The translations under genes were made by a program, and so were the position numbers. From a virus: 43,469 nt of DNA. Under the pieces are notes generated by a model. The model made no database searches, was not told where the DNA came from, and saw only the letters and a program-made list of their open reading frames with translations. Positions 7,920-16,344 of the stretch are shown in pieces (the stretch's first letter is position 1; each line of letters begins with the position of its first letter). Where the stretch lies: positions 1 through 43,469 of the IMG/VR virus record IMGVR_UViG_3300044732_000656, one strand, 5' to 3'.

Positions 7920-9722
7920 ATGACAGAAAGAGAAAGCGCAGATATTATAGCAAAAGAATTAGGTTGGGAACCTGGTGTAGATTATCCGATGTGGGGTCAC
8001 ACCGAGATTTATTTGAAGACTATCAGTAAAGGTTATTTACTTTCTGGAGAAAAACCTAAAGATGCATATTGGCGAGTGTGCACAACAATTGCCAAACGTC
8101 TAGGTAAACCGGAATTAGCTTCGAAATTTTTTGATTATGTTTTTAAGGGTTGGCTTAACCTCGCTACTCCTGTTCTTTCTAATACAGGAACCGAAAGAGG
8201 TTTACCTATCAGTTGTTTTGGTATTGATGTTGCTGATTCAATACATGATATAGGATCAAAGAATCTTGAAATGATGCTTCTCGCTAAACATGGTGGCGGT
8301 GTAGGTATTGGTATCAATATGATTCGACCGGCAGGCAGTGTGATCAAAGGAAATGGAACCTCTGATGGAATTGTTCCCTTCTGTAAAATATACGATTCAA
8401 CTATTCTTGCAACAAGTCAAGGATCTGTTCGACGAGGTGCGGCTTCAGTTAATATTGATATTGAGCATGGAGATTTCTGGGAGTGGTTAGAAATTCGAGA
8501 ACCAAAGGGTGATGTTAATCGCCAATCACTCAATCTTCATCAATGTGTTGTAGTTTCCGATGCTTTTATGCAAAAGGTTGAGCAGGGTGATAAGGATGCT
8601 AGATCTAAATGGACTGCAGTTATCCGTAAACGACGAGCTACTGGCGAACCTTATATTATGTTCAAAGGGAATGTCAATCGATCTAATCCAGAAGCGTATT
8701 CAAAGAATGGATTGAAGGTTTACATGACTAACATCTGTTCTGAGATTACTCTTCATACTGACGAATCTCACTCATTTGTTTGCTGTCTTTCTTCTATCAA
8801 TTTGGCTAAATATGATGAATGGAAAGATACCGATCTGATTTATACTGCAACATGGTTCTTGGACGGAGTTCTAGAAGAATTCATACAAAAAGCCAAGTAT
8901 ATGAGTGGGTTTGCTAATTCCGTTCGTTCGGCAGAAAAGGGCCGAGCTCTCGGCCTTGGAGTTCTCGGATGGCATACGTATTTACAAGATAAAGGAATTC
9001 CTTTTGAAGGTCTTCTTTCTCAATACGAGACTCGCAGAATATTCTCACAAATGAAAATGGAATGTGATCGAGCTAGTCGAGATATGTCTAGAGAATACGG
9101 CGAACCTCTTTGGTGTGTTGGTACCGGTATGAGAAACTCTCATACTCGAGCTATCGCTCCTACAGTCTCTAATTCTAAGTTATCCGGTAACATCTCGCCC
9201 GGAATTGAGCCTTGGGCTGCTAATGTATTTACTGAACAAACCGCAAAAGGGACATTTATTCGCAAAAATCCAACGTTAGAGAAATCTCTTAAGCGGATGA
9301 AAAGAAATACTCGAGAAATTTGGGATCAAATTTTGGCAGATGGAGGATCCGTTCAAGGCTTAGATTTCATAAACGATTGGTTCTTTTATGAAGGAACTTT
9401 GATTCATCGAGAAAAAATCGAAGAAGGAAAAATCTCGATAGATTTGTGTATTCCTTTTAAGGACGTCTTCAAGACCTTCAAAGAAATCAATCAATTAGAT
9501 CTAGTTAAACAAGCCGGATTGCGTCAACAATATATTGATCAAGCGGTTTCTTTGAATTTGGCTTTTCCAATGGAAGCAACTCCTAAATTCATCAATCAAG
9601 TTCACATGGAAGCTTATAAGCAAGGAATCAAAACACTTTACTATATGAGAACCGAATCTGTTCTTCGCGGTGATATTGCCGCAAAAGCTCTGGATGAAAA
9701 TTGTCTTAGCTGTGATGGGTAA
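7920..9722 (+). CDS. nrdA: Class I ribonucleotide reductase, alpha (catalytic) subunit, short form
   Basis: Reduces ribonucleoside diphosphates. Visible catalytic features: the first redox Cys in LPISCFG, the N-x-C-x-E radical triad in NICSEI, the partner Cys in FVCCLSS, the YY pair in LYYMRTES and a C-terminal CLSC pair for thioredoxin or glutaredoxin. At 600 residues it is shorter than the ~750 of E. coli NrdA and lacks an obvious N-terminal ATP-cone, so overall activity control by dATP is probably absent. I use the ATG at 7920 rather than the TTG at 7899, which would overlap nrdB. It sits between the two halves of the DNA polymerase. Confidence 0.93.
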   Translation: MTERESADIIAKELGWEPGVDYPMWGHTEIYLKTISKGYLLSGEKPKDAYWRVCTTIAKRLGKPELASKFFDYVFKGWLNLATPVLSNTGTERGLPISCFGIDVADSIHDIGSKNLEMMLLAKHGGGVGIGINMIRPAGSVIKGNGTSDGIVPFCKIYDSTILATSQGSVRRGAASVNIDIEHGDFWEWLEIREPKGDVNRQSLNLHQCVVVSDAFMQKVEQGDKDARSKWTAVIRKRRATGEPYIMFKGNVNRSNPEAYSKNGLKVYMTNICSEITLHTDESHSFVCCLSSINLAKYDEWKDTDLIYTATWFLDGVLEEFIQKAKYMSGFANSVRSAEKGRALGLGVLGWHTYLQDKGIPFEGLLSQYETRRIFSQMKMECDRASRDMSREYGEPLWCVGTGMRNSHTRAIAPTVSNSKLSGNISPGIEPWAANVFTEQTAKGTFIRKNPTLEKSLKRMKRNTREIWDQILADGGSVQGLDFINDWFFYEGTLIHREKIEEGKISIDLCIPFKDVFKTFKEINQLDLVKQAGLRQQYIDQAVSLNLAFPMEATPKFINQVHMEAYKQGIKTLYYMRTESVLRGDIAAKALDENCLSCDG

Positions 9723-9936
9723 CGTAATATATCGTTTAGATAAAACGAAAGGTCGTCAATATGTAGAATTCACTCCGGATTCAACTAATGATTGGTGGAT
9801 ATTAGTTCGTTGGATTGAGAAGAAATCTGGTAAGATCATAAGACAATACACCATCATACGAAAAGATATTCCTTCGTGGATTCAATATATGACAGGAGCA
9901 CTTCAATGGGAAATCAGCCAAATCAATAACTCATAA
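9715..9936 (+). CDS. Small hypothetical protein
   Basis: A 73-residue protein from the ATG at 9715, which overlaps the end of nrdA by eight bases. Upstream in-frame codons lie inside nrdA. It is basic and rich in Trp and Tyr (STNDWWILVRWIEKKSGKII), with a beta-strand look. No family recognised. Location between nrdA and the sliding clamp suggests early expression with the replication block. Confidence 0.65.
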   Translation: MGNVIYRLDKTKGRQYVEFTPDSTNDWWILVRWIEKKSGKIIRQYTIIRKDIPSWIQYMTGALQWEISQINNS

Positions 9937-9946
9937 AAAGTAAAAA

Positions 9947-10693
9947 ATGAAAATTACCGCTAAGAAAATATCCGTCCCTTATTTGTCAGCGATGCTCAAG
10001 AAGATGCTCCTAATGGATACATCTGTTTACTTGAACGTCGATCAAACTCGAGTCTTCTCTAACGTCTATACACCGACAAAGGATGTGGTTAAATCTTTCA
10101 CTCTGCCGATCGCTGATGTTTTTGAATTCGATGCTCCTTTAGATAAGACTATCAAAATGTCTTTCTTCTCAGGGGCTCGTCTTCTAAGTTGCATATCTTA
10201 CTTCGATCCACATAAGATACAAGCAGAAATTTCTTATTTTGAAGATCGAGATGAAGGTGTATTCTATGCAGAAAAAATCACATTTAAAGATCAAAAGCTT
10301 AAAATCGATGTGCTCTGTCAAGATATCTCTCTTGGATTTACCTCTATGTCGGATGAACAAACTGAACGAGCATTCTCTACTTCGGCCGAAGAATTCCGAT
10401 TCACAATTTCGCGAGAAGATCTCACTAAGGTTAATTCTCTTCTGACTATGGATAAAGGTGAACTTCTTCAAATCTATGGCGATTCATCTGGAATTCATTT
10501 CAAAACTGAAGCTTTTGATATGGTCGTCGACGATTCGGTTAAAATTGATGCAGAAGTAAAAAGCACATTCAAGACTTTCCTTGATCGAATCGATCGAGAA
10601 ACATATCAAATATCCGTTTGTTCTAACAAGATCGTTCTTTTCTCTCAAGAAACCTCGACTAACGCCGCTATTAACCTGGCAATAACTGAATAA
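9947..10693 (+). CDS. 45: Sliding clamp (DNA polymerase processivity factor, gp45-like)
   Basis: A 248-residue protein, close to T4 gp45 (228). There is no catalytic motif, as expected for a clamp. The sequence shows two similar halves of alternating strands with acidic surfaces: VYLNVDQTRVFSNVYTPTKD in the first, LLQIYGDSSGIHFKTEAFDM in the second. Position supports it: it directly precedes the polymerase C-terminal half (one base gap), whose last residues (VGSLF) look like a clamp-binding peptide. In T4, gp45 is also needed for late transcription with gp55, so it may link replication to late genes here. Confidence 0.8.
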   Translation: MKITAKKISVPYLSAMLKKMLLMDTSVYLNVDQTRVFSNVYTPTKDVVKSFTLPIADVFEFDAPLDKTIKMSFFSGARLLSCISYFDPHKIQAEISYFEDRDEGVFYAEKITFKDQKLKIDVLCQDISLGFTSMSDEQTERAFSTSAEEFRFTISREDLTKVNSLLTMDKGELLQIYGDSSGIHFKTEAFDMVVDDSVKIDAEVKSTFKTFLDRIDRETYQISVCSNKIVLFSQETSTNAAINLAITE

Positions 10694-10694
10694 A

Positions 10695-11891
10695 ATGATC
10701 GACGTTGAATCACTCACTCTCGATGATATCAAAAAACTTTCAAACACGTCTTTATCAGACGAAGATCAATCACTACTCCGCGATTACTCTCGTAAATGTT
10801 CGGCATATGAGCAAAGTATAAAGCTCATCATTAATTCCATCTACGGAGCTTTTGCCAATGAGTATTTTCACTTCTATAATATAGCTATTGCTGAAACGGT
10901 AACTCTTCAAGGACAAGATGCTATTAAGTTTACTGAAAAGATGGTCGAAAAGTACTTTCATGAGTATTTTCATCGAGATCGACCGCTTCTTCGAGAATTA
11001 GGTGTTCCTGATGAAGTCGAGGTTTCTCCTATCAAAGGAACGATTTGGAAATATACTGATACTGATTCTGGTTATCTCATCTTTGAAGAATGTATGGATG
11101 TTGTTAATTGGACAGGATCTGTTAAGGATTTCGTTCTTCGGTTGAATTCATTTCGTTTAGCTGATTTCTTGAAAAAAGTTCTTAATGATTATGCCAAAAG
11201 TTTCGATACGGAAAATTATTTAGATTTTGAATTAGAAACTATCGCAGAAAACGCTATTTGGGTAGCTAAAAAGAAATACGTTCAAAACATCGTTTGGAAG
11301 GATGGTAAAGATTATGATCCTCTAACATACATCAAAACCACCGGCCTAGAAATTATTCAATCGAGCACTCCTGCGTTTTGTCGCCAAAAGTTAATTGATG
11401 CAGTGAAGTATATCTTCTCAAAGAAGAAACTTTCTATCGATGATAATTCTGAGTTAGTAGCTCTTGTTAAAGAAATCAAGCGAGAATTTAAGCTATCTAA
11501 CATCGAAAAGATCTCGATGCCTAGAGGAATATCTGATTACAATAAATTCGTGATCAACGATACAAATGAATTCGTTCTCAATAAAGGATGTCCAATTCAC
11601 ATACGTGCCGGAGCATATCATAACTTTATTCTTAATCAAGACACTAGACTAAAAGGAAAATATCAGCTCATTCAAGGCGGAGATAAGATTCGATTCTATC
11701 ATTCTATTGATCCGATTTGCGACGTTTTTGGCTTTAAGCCAGGATCATATCCAACAGAATTCGCGCCGAAGATGAACATAGAAGCTCAATTTAGATCGAC
11801 GATTCTCGATCCACTAAATCGAATTATCGTTCCTGCAGGTCTACCACCACTATCACCGTCGCTAGCTTACACTGTAGGATCTCTTTTTTGA
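10695..11891 (+). CDS. 43: DNA polymerase B, C-terminal part (fingers, palm motifs B and C, thumb)
   Basis: A 398-residue protein holding the back half of a gp43-like polymerase. Motif B is KLIINSIYGA (K43 to G51), motif C YTDTDS with D122 and D124, and the K-K-K-Y motif follows at about residue 200 (AKKKYVQN). Later TTGLEIIQSSTP and GCPIHIRAG match T4 gp43 thumb-region motifs. The last residues, YTVGSLF, resemble the clamp-binding tail of T4 gp43 (LDFLFG). The first 40 residues complete the fingers helix begun by the gene ending at 6892. It has its own ATG one base after the clamp gene. It should work only with the other half. Confidence 0.93.
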   Translation: MIDVESLTLDDIKKLSNTSLSDEDQSLLRDYSRKCSAYEQSIKLIINSIYGAFANEYFHFYNIAIAETVTLQGQDAIKFTEKMVEKYFHEYFHRDRPLLRELGVPDEVEVSPIKGTIWKYTDTDSGYLIFEECMDVVNWTGSVKDFVLRLNSFRLADFLKKVLNDYAKSFDTENYLDFELETIAENAIWVAKKKYVQNIVWKDGKDYDPLTYIKTTGLEIIQSSTPAFCRQKLIDAVKYIFSKKKLSIDDNSELVALVKEIKREFKLSNIEKISMPRGISDYNKFVINDTNEFVLNKGCPIHIRAGAYHNFILNQDTRLKGKYQLIQGGDKIRFYHSIDPICDVFGFKPGSYPTEFAPKMNIEAQFRSTILDPLNRIIVPAGLPPLSPSLAYTVGSLF

Positions 11892-11896
11892 TTACC

Positions 11897-11912
11897 GTAC
11901 ATATAATTTTTA
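11897..11912 (+). promoter_or_regulatory. Promoter-like motif GTACATATAATTTTTA
   Basis: Identical in its first 13 bases to the motif before dUTPase. It lies 44 bases before the uvsX ATG in a 64-base gap, so it probably starts a transcript covering uvsX, the helicase and the gp47/46 genes. Confidence 0.5.
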
Positions 11913-11914
11913 AT

Positions 11915-11938
11915 AGGTTACTAATGAAGGTGACTAAT
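11915..11938 (+). repeat. Direct repeat in the uvsX leader
   Basis: AGGTTACTAAT (11915-11925) is repeated as AGGTGACTAAT (11928-11938), one mismatch, with a period of 13 bases. It lies between the promoter-like motif and the uvsX start, where an operator or translational control site would be expected. No protein partner can be named. Confidence 0.4.
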
Positions 11939-11955
11939 AAAATAAAAACGTAAAT

Positions 11956-13158
11956 ATGAGTAAAGAATTTTCAATAGGAGAAATACAAAAAGAGCTAAGA
12001 AGAATAAATCCATTTGGCGATGTCATTTCTAAATCAGAATTTTCAAAAATTACGGAATGGATCGACACCGGCAATTATCACCTTAATGCCGTTTTCAGCG
12101 GAGATATGTTTGGTGGTATTCCTAACAATCGAACCATATGTTTAGCCGGAGATTCAGGAACTGGAAAAACATTTTTGCTCCTTAATATATGTCGAGAAGC
12201 TCAAAAGAAAGGTTATTATGTGATCTATTACGACACTGAAGGTGCTGTGGATGTTGATAACATTCAAAACTTCGGGGTGGATCCAGATAAATTCGATCAT
12301 CAACCACTTTCAGATCTAGCTAAATTCCGTACTTCTATTACGACTCTTATCAAGAAGATGATGGAAGCTAAAGAGAAAGGTTACAAGACTCCTAAAATCA
12401 TGGTTTGTCTTGATTCTCTCGGAATGCTTGCTACCACAAAAGAGATTGATGATGCAATAAGCGGAAATACTGCCGCTGATATGACTCGTGCTAAGATGAT
12501 TCGTTCTCTTTTCCGAATCATCACATCAGATCTTACTGGATTAGGAATTCCATTTGTATTTACGAACCACACATATGCGTCGACTGGAATGTTCCCTACC
12601 GTTAATCTTTCTGGTGGAGGCGGTCTGATTTACTCGGCATCTGTTATTCTTGCGCTCTCTAAAGCACAAATCAAAGAAGGTACCGTACAGACTGGTATCA
12701 TCGTTTCAGTTAAGACTCTGAAAAATCGATTCGGAAAGCCAATTCCTATCAAATTCCATATTCGTTGGGATAAAGGAATGAATCGATTCATTGGTATGGA
12801 AGAATATATGTCATGGGAAAATTGCGGGATTCAACGAGGAAACATGTACGGAGCAAAGGAATTCGAGAAATGGACTGATGCGGTTAAGGCAACCGCTAAA
12901 CCTTTCACGAATCCTAAAGATGGTGAAACTTGGTACTTCGTTCCTAAAGAAACGGCTAGATACTACATCGTTAAGCATCTAGGAGAAGGAGTTACAGCTC
13001 AGGATCTATTCACTGAAAGAGTTTGGTCGCAGGAAGTTCTCGAACAAATCAACGAGAAATGCATCAAACCTAAATTCAGTTATGGTTCCGAAATCGAAGG
13101 GGATGCTATCGATGAATTCTTGATTGATAATGAATTGACTTCAACTGATGCTGAATAA
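11956..13158 (+). CDS. uvsX: UvsX, RecA-like recombinase
   Basis: Strand-exchange protein for recombination-dependent replication and repair. Walker A GDSGTGKT is at residues 65-72, and Walker B ends in D153 (IMVCLDS). The DNA-binding loop region (FTNHTYASTG, NLSGGGG) follows. Length 400 compares with 391 in T4 UvsX. The N-terminus KEFSIGEIQKELRRINPFG is typical of UvsX rather than bacterial RecA. It leads a recombination and replication cluster with the helicase and the gp47/46-like nuclease. The next gene starts inside its last codons. Confidence 0.93.
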   Translation: MSKEFSIGEIQKELRRINPFGDVISKSEFSKITEWIDTGNYHLNAVFSGDMFGGIPNNRTICLAGDSGTGKTFLLLNICREAQKKGYYVIYYDTEGAVDVDNIQNFGVDPDKFDHQPLSDLAKFRTSITTLIKKMMEAKEKGYKTPKIMVCLDSLGMLATTKEIDDAISGNTAADMTRAKMIRSLFRIITSDLTGLGIPFVFTNHTYASTGMFPTVNLSGGGGLIYSASVILALSKAQIKEGTVQTGIIVSVKTLKNRFGKPIPIKFHIRWDKGMNRFIGMEEYMSWENCGIQRGNMYGAKEFEKWTDAVKATAKPFTNPKDGETWYFVPKETARYYIVKHLGEGVTAQDLFTERVWSQEVLEQINEKCIKPKFSYGSEIEGDAIDEFLIDNELTSTDAE

Positions 13159-13474
13159 GGAAGATATTAAGATCAAATACATCATAGGAACTTTTAGAGA
13201 TGATCCAAATTATCCATCGGATGAGGATTTTCTTTACTTAATCGAGAATTGGTATTGGAACGAAGGCGGAAAGGCTTTCATTCATCAATATCGAGGTATT
13301 GATGAATCTAATGGTTTGATATTTGCTGATTCAATTCTTCGAGATAAACTGAATGGTGACGAGGAGGCTACTAAGAGCCTCCTCACATCACTTTTAGATA
13401 GAGGTGAGATAAAATTAAATAAGCGAACGAAGTTCACAAATTACTACGAAATCATAAAAAAGAAAAACGTATGA
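13148..13474 (+). CDS. Hypothetical protein between uvsX and helicase
   Basis: A 108-residue protein, ATG inside the end of uvsX and stop overlapping the helicase ATG (ATGA). It contains DPNYPSDEDFLYLIENWYWN near the start and a basic C-terminus (KLNKRTKFTNYYEIIKKKNV). I recognise no family. Its tight coupling to the helicase gene makes a replication-accessory role possible, such as helicase loading. However, it is half the size of T4 gp59 and shows no clear similarity. Confidence 0.75.
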   Translation: MLNKEDIKIKYIIGTFRDDPNYPSDEDFLYLIENWYWNEGGKAFIHQYRGIDESNGLIFADSILRDKLNGDEEATKSLLTSLLDRGEIKLNKRTKFTNYYEIIKKKNV

Positions 13475-14769
13475 TTGAATCAGCTGATTTCGAAAAGGTC
13501 TTTTATCTCTTCGTGAGAAACAATCCTGGATATATGCGAAATGTCAAGGATTCTTATTTTGATTCTAATGAGATAGGAACTCTCTATACTATCACCAAAC
13601 AGTTTCATGACCGATTTCAACAAATTCCATCTAAAGATCAATTAAAGCTCGTTGCCAAACAAGATAAATTTCGAGACAAGATCAACGAAAATCTCATCGA
13701 TATCATCTTTGATGAGCCTATCGAATCTTATGATCCTGAATGGGTGACTGAAACCTGTCAATCTTGGGTTCTTTGGAAATCTCTCGATCGATCTCTTATT
13801 GACACTCTTGAATATGTTAAGACGGTCAAGGTTACTCCTAATAATGTTAAAGAGATAATCAATAAGGTTAAAACATTAATCAATGAAAGAAACAACATTT
13901 CTTTCAATCAAGATCTTGGTAAAAATTTCTTTGATGCAAACAATCACATCCCGGAAGCAAATTCTAAGATCACTACTTGTCATAATTGGATAGATCATTT
14001 TACTGGAGGTTATCGAACAAAAGGTCTTATCGTTTATGCCGGAGAACAAAACATCGGTAAATCAATTTGGCTTGCTAATGATGCTGTTAATTATGTTCGA
14101 GCTGGCTATGATGTTGCCGTAATCACTGCTGAAATGGCAGATATTGATTTTATTCATCGTATCGGTTCAAATATGTTGAATGTTAAAGTCTCTGAATACG
14201 AAAAGCTTTCAAAACAGCCAGGATTCATTCATCAAAGATTATCACAAATCACAAACGGAGTAATTCCCTCGGGTAATCTATACGTCAAAGAATACCCGAC
14301 ATCTCAGGCTACTGTTCCTGAAATCGAATCTTATCTTCATGAGTTAGAAAAAGTTAATGGAATAAAGTTAAAAGTCGTAATCATTGATTATATCAACATT
14401 CTATCTAACTTCCGAAATCCAAACTCTGAAAACACATACATGAAGATCAAGCAAATTGCAGAAGATCTTCGAGCAATGGCAGTCAGAAACGAATGGGTCG
14501 TAATTAGTGCGACACAAATCAATCGAGGCGGCTATGATTCAACAGAACTTAATATGGGACATATCGCTGAATCTGCTGGACTATCACATACCGCTGACAT
14601 GATTTATGGAATCATTCAAGATTCTTCAATGCTAATGAATAACGAATATTGGCTAAAGATTCTCAAGGTCCGAAATGGAACAGGAAAAAATAGCCGATGC
14701 ATGTATCGAATCGATTACTCCTATATGAGATTGACCGAAAGTGATACTGTTATAAACACAACAAACTAA
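13471..14769 (+). CDS. 41: Replicative DNA helicase, DnaB family (gp41-like)
   Basis: A 432-residue hexameric 5'-3' helicase that unwinds ahead of the fork. Walker A is GEQNIGKS at residues 191-198, Walker B the VVIIDYINIL strand near 308-317. The downstream DnaB motif with VISATQINRGG and the arginine-bearing ILKVRNG follow. The N-terminal 140 residues form a helical domain as in T4 gp41 (475 residues). It overlaps the small gene before it and is two bases from the next. No separate primase is visible in the window. Confidence 0.92.
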   Translation: MIESADFEKVFYLFVRNNPGYMRNVKDSYFDSNEIGTLYTITKQFHDRFQQIPSKDQLKLVAKQDKFRDKINENLIDIIFDEPIESYDPEWVTETCQSWVLWKSLDRSLIDTLEYVKTVKVTPNNVKEIINKVKTLINERNNISFNQDLGKNFFDANNHIPEANSKITTCHNWIDHFTGGYRTKGLIVYAGEQNIGKSIWLANDAVNYVRAGYDVAVITAEMADIDFIHRIGSNMLNVKVSEYEKLSKQPGFIHQRLSQITNGVIPSGNLYVKEYPTSQATVPEIESYLHELEKVNGIKLKVVIIDYINILSNFRNPNSENTYMKIKQIAEDLRAMAVRNEWVVISATQINRGGYDSTELNMGHIAESAGLSHTADMIYGIIQDSSMLMNNEYWLKILKVRNGTGKNSRCMYRIDYSYMRLTESDTVINTTN

Positions 14770-14770
14770 C

Positions 14771-15250
14771 ATGATTGATGAAGAAAGATTAGAAGGTGAG
14801 GAGACTGAACCCGAACCAGAATTGGAATTAAATCGAGACAAGATATTTGGTAACGATTATGGATCATCGGATTTCGATCTTTCGACTACGAAATTTTCGA
14901 TAGAAGATTCGCATCGAGAGAAGAGGCTTGATGAGATAATAGACGAAACGGTTGCAAAAGATTTGGTTAGTTCATTGATACTTTTACACCCAAGGTTTCA
15001 TCGAATGACTTTACCGGTCGAAGACGGTGAATATCTGAAAGTTAATAAGAGTGAAATCAATGAAATCTACTCATATGTTGTAAGCAATCTACCGAACAAA
15101 CCAAAGATCGAGATATTTTCGACTCTAACGGATTTGTATGACATATCTCCAGAAAAATTCTATGAATCACTGTCAAATACTTTCAAAACAGAATTGATTA
15201 TAGAACTTAGAAATAGAGGATACCTGAAAAGACGAAATTTCCTATTCTGA
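14771..15250 (+). CDS. Acidic hypothetical protein with clamp-binding-like C-terminus
   Basis: A 159-residue protein. The first 25 residues are strongly acidic (EGEETEPEPELELN). The last ~50 residues are helical (FSTLTDLYDISPEKFYESLS), ending YLKRRNFLF. That last tetrapeptide resembles the hydrophobic clamp-binding tails of T4 gp43, gp33 and gp55 (DFLF/DFLL type). A gp33-like co-activator or another clamp client is a possibility that I cannot prove. It lies between helicase and gp47 and its stop overlaps the gp47 ATG. Confidence 0.75.
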   Translation: MIDEERLEGEETEPEPELELNRDKIFGNDYGSSDFDLSTTKFSIEDSHREKRLDEIIDETVAKDLVSSLILLHPRFHRMTLPVEDGEYLKVNKSEINEIYSYVVSNLPNKPKIEIFSTLTDLYDISPEKFYESLSNTFKTELIIELRNRGYLKRRNFLF

Positions 15251-16344
15251 TGAAAATAGAAGCAAAACGTGCGTTTATAGTTTCCGATACTCACTTTGGA
15301 GCTAGATCAAATTCGATTGAGTGGCTTGATATGATGAAGGATTGGTTCAACTCAGACTTCATTCCAAAGGTAAGAGAACACTATCAACCTGGAGATATAC
15401 TCATTCATTGCGGAGACGTCTTTGACAATCGACAATCCGTCAATCTTCTAGTCCTTCACGAAGGAATTCGTTTATTTGAAGAACTTTCTTCTATTTTTGT
15501 TGATGGAGTTTATGTCATCGCAGGTAATCATGATGTCATGAGAAAAACCAGTAATGAAGTTTCATCTTTAGATGTTCTGAAATATATTCCACGAGTGCAT
15601 ATCATCAAAGAGCCGATCGTTGCGGAATTTCCTAATACTAAGGCGCTTTTTATGCCATGGAGAAGCAATGATGAAGAAGAAAAGCTATGCATTAAAGAAA
15701 ATGAGACTCACTTATGTCATTACATGTTTTGTCACACCAATATCCGACATCTCAAATTTGATAATTCTCGAGATGTAGAAGAGGGATTAAATCTAGATGA
15801 TTTGATCAAGTTTAGAAGGGTTTATTCAGGACATATTCATTGGGGACAGAGCCGAGGAAATGTCACCATGATAGGTAATCCCTATCAAATGACTAGATCG
15901 GATGCTGGTAACAAAAAGGGATGGTATATTCTCGATCTGAATGATGGAAAAGAGCAATTCTTTGAAAACGAATACTCTCCGAAATTTATTCGAATTCATC
16001 TCAATCGATTCCTTAACTCCTCTCTTGGTGAATTAAAGGATATCTGTAAGAACAACCGAGTTGATCTTTATGTACCTTCTGATTATCTTCTTCGCTATCA
16101 AATTACGTCGATTATCGATGAGCTAAGTTCAATAACAAAAAAACTAGAGGTGATTCCGTTTGAGGAAGGAATTCATGAATCGATTGAGATTGGTGAAGAT
16201 GAATCTGAATCAACATTTAATATCTTTGGACTTTGTCGAAAATACGTAGATTCTATGAAAAGTCTAGATCATGGATCAAAAGAAAGAGTCATCAACAAAA
16301 TCAATCAACTATACGTTGACGTTGTTAAAGAAGAAAGACTATGA
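15250..16344 (+). CDS. 47: Recombination nuclease subunit, SbcD/Mre11-like (gp47-like)
   Basis: Metallophosphoesterase partner of the gp46 ATPase, resecting DNA ends to start recombination-dependent replication and degrade host DNA. Motifs in order: D13 and H15 (SDTHFG), D56 (GDVFD), N93-H94-D95 (GNHD), the H in CHTN and the GHIHWG pair near residue 196. Length 364 fits T4 gp47 (339). The C-terminal 100 residues would carry the gp46-binding helix. ATG overlaps the upstream TGA and the stop overlaps the gp46 start. Confidence 0.93.
   Translation: MKIEAKRAFIVSDTHFGARSNSIEWLDMMKDWFNSDFIPKVREHYQPGDILIHCGDVFDNRQSVNLLVLHEGIRLFEELSSIFVDGVYVIAGNHDVMRKTSNEVSSLDVLKYIPRVHIIKEPIVAEFPNTKALFMPWRSNDEEEKLCIKENETHLCHYMFCHTNIRHLKFDNSRDVEEGLNLDDLIKFRRVYSGHIHWGQSRGNVTMIGNPYQMTRSDAGNKKGWYILDLNDGKEQFFENEYSPKFIRIHLNRFLNSSLGELKDICKNNRVDLYVPSDYLLRYQITSIIDELSSITKKLEVIPFEEGIHESIEIGEDESESTFNIFGLCRKYVDSMKSLDHGSKERVINKINQLYVDVVKEERL

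Noticed and set aside
6893-10694. Homing endonuclease between polymerase halves, as in some T4-like phages
   Set aside because: All four intervening genes are accounted for (nrdB, nrdA, a 73-residue ORF, clamp); none has GIY-YIG, HNH or LAGLIDADG motifs.
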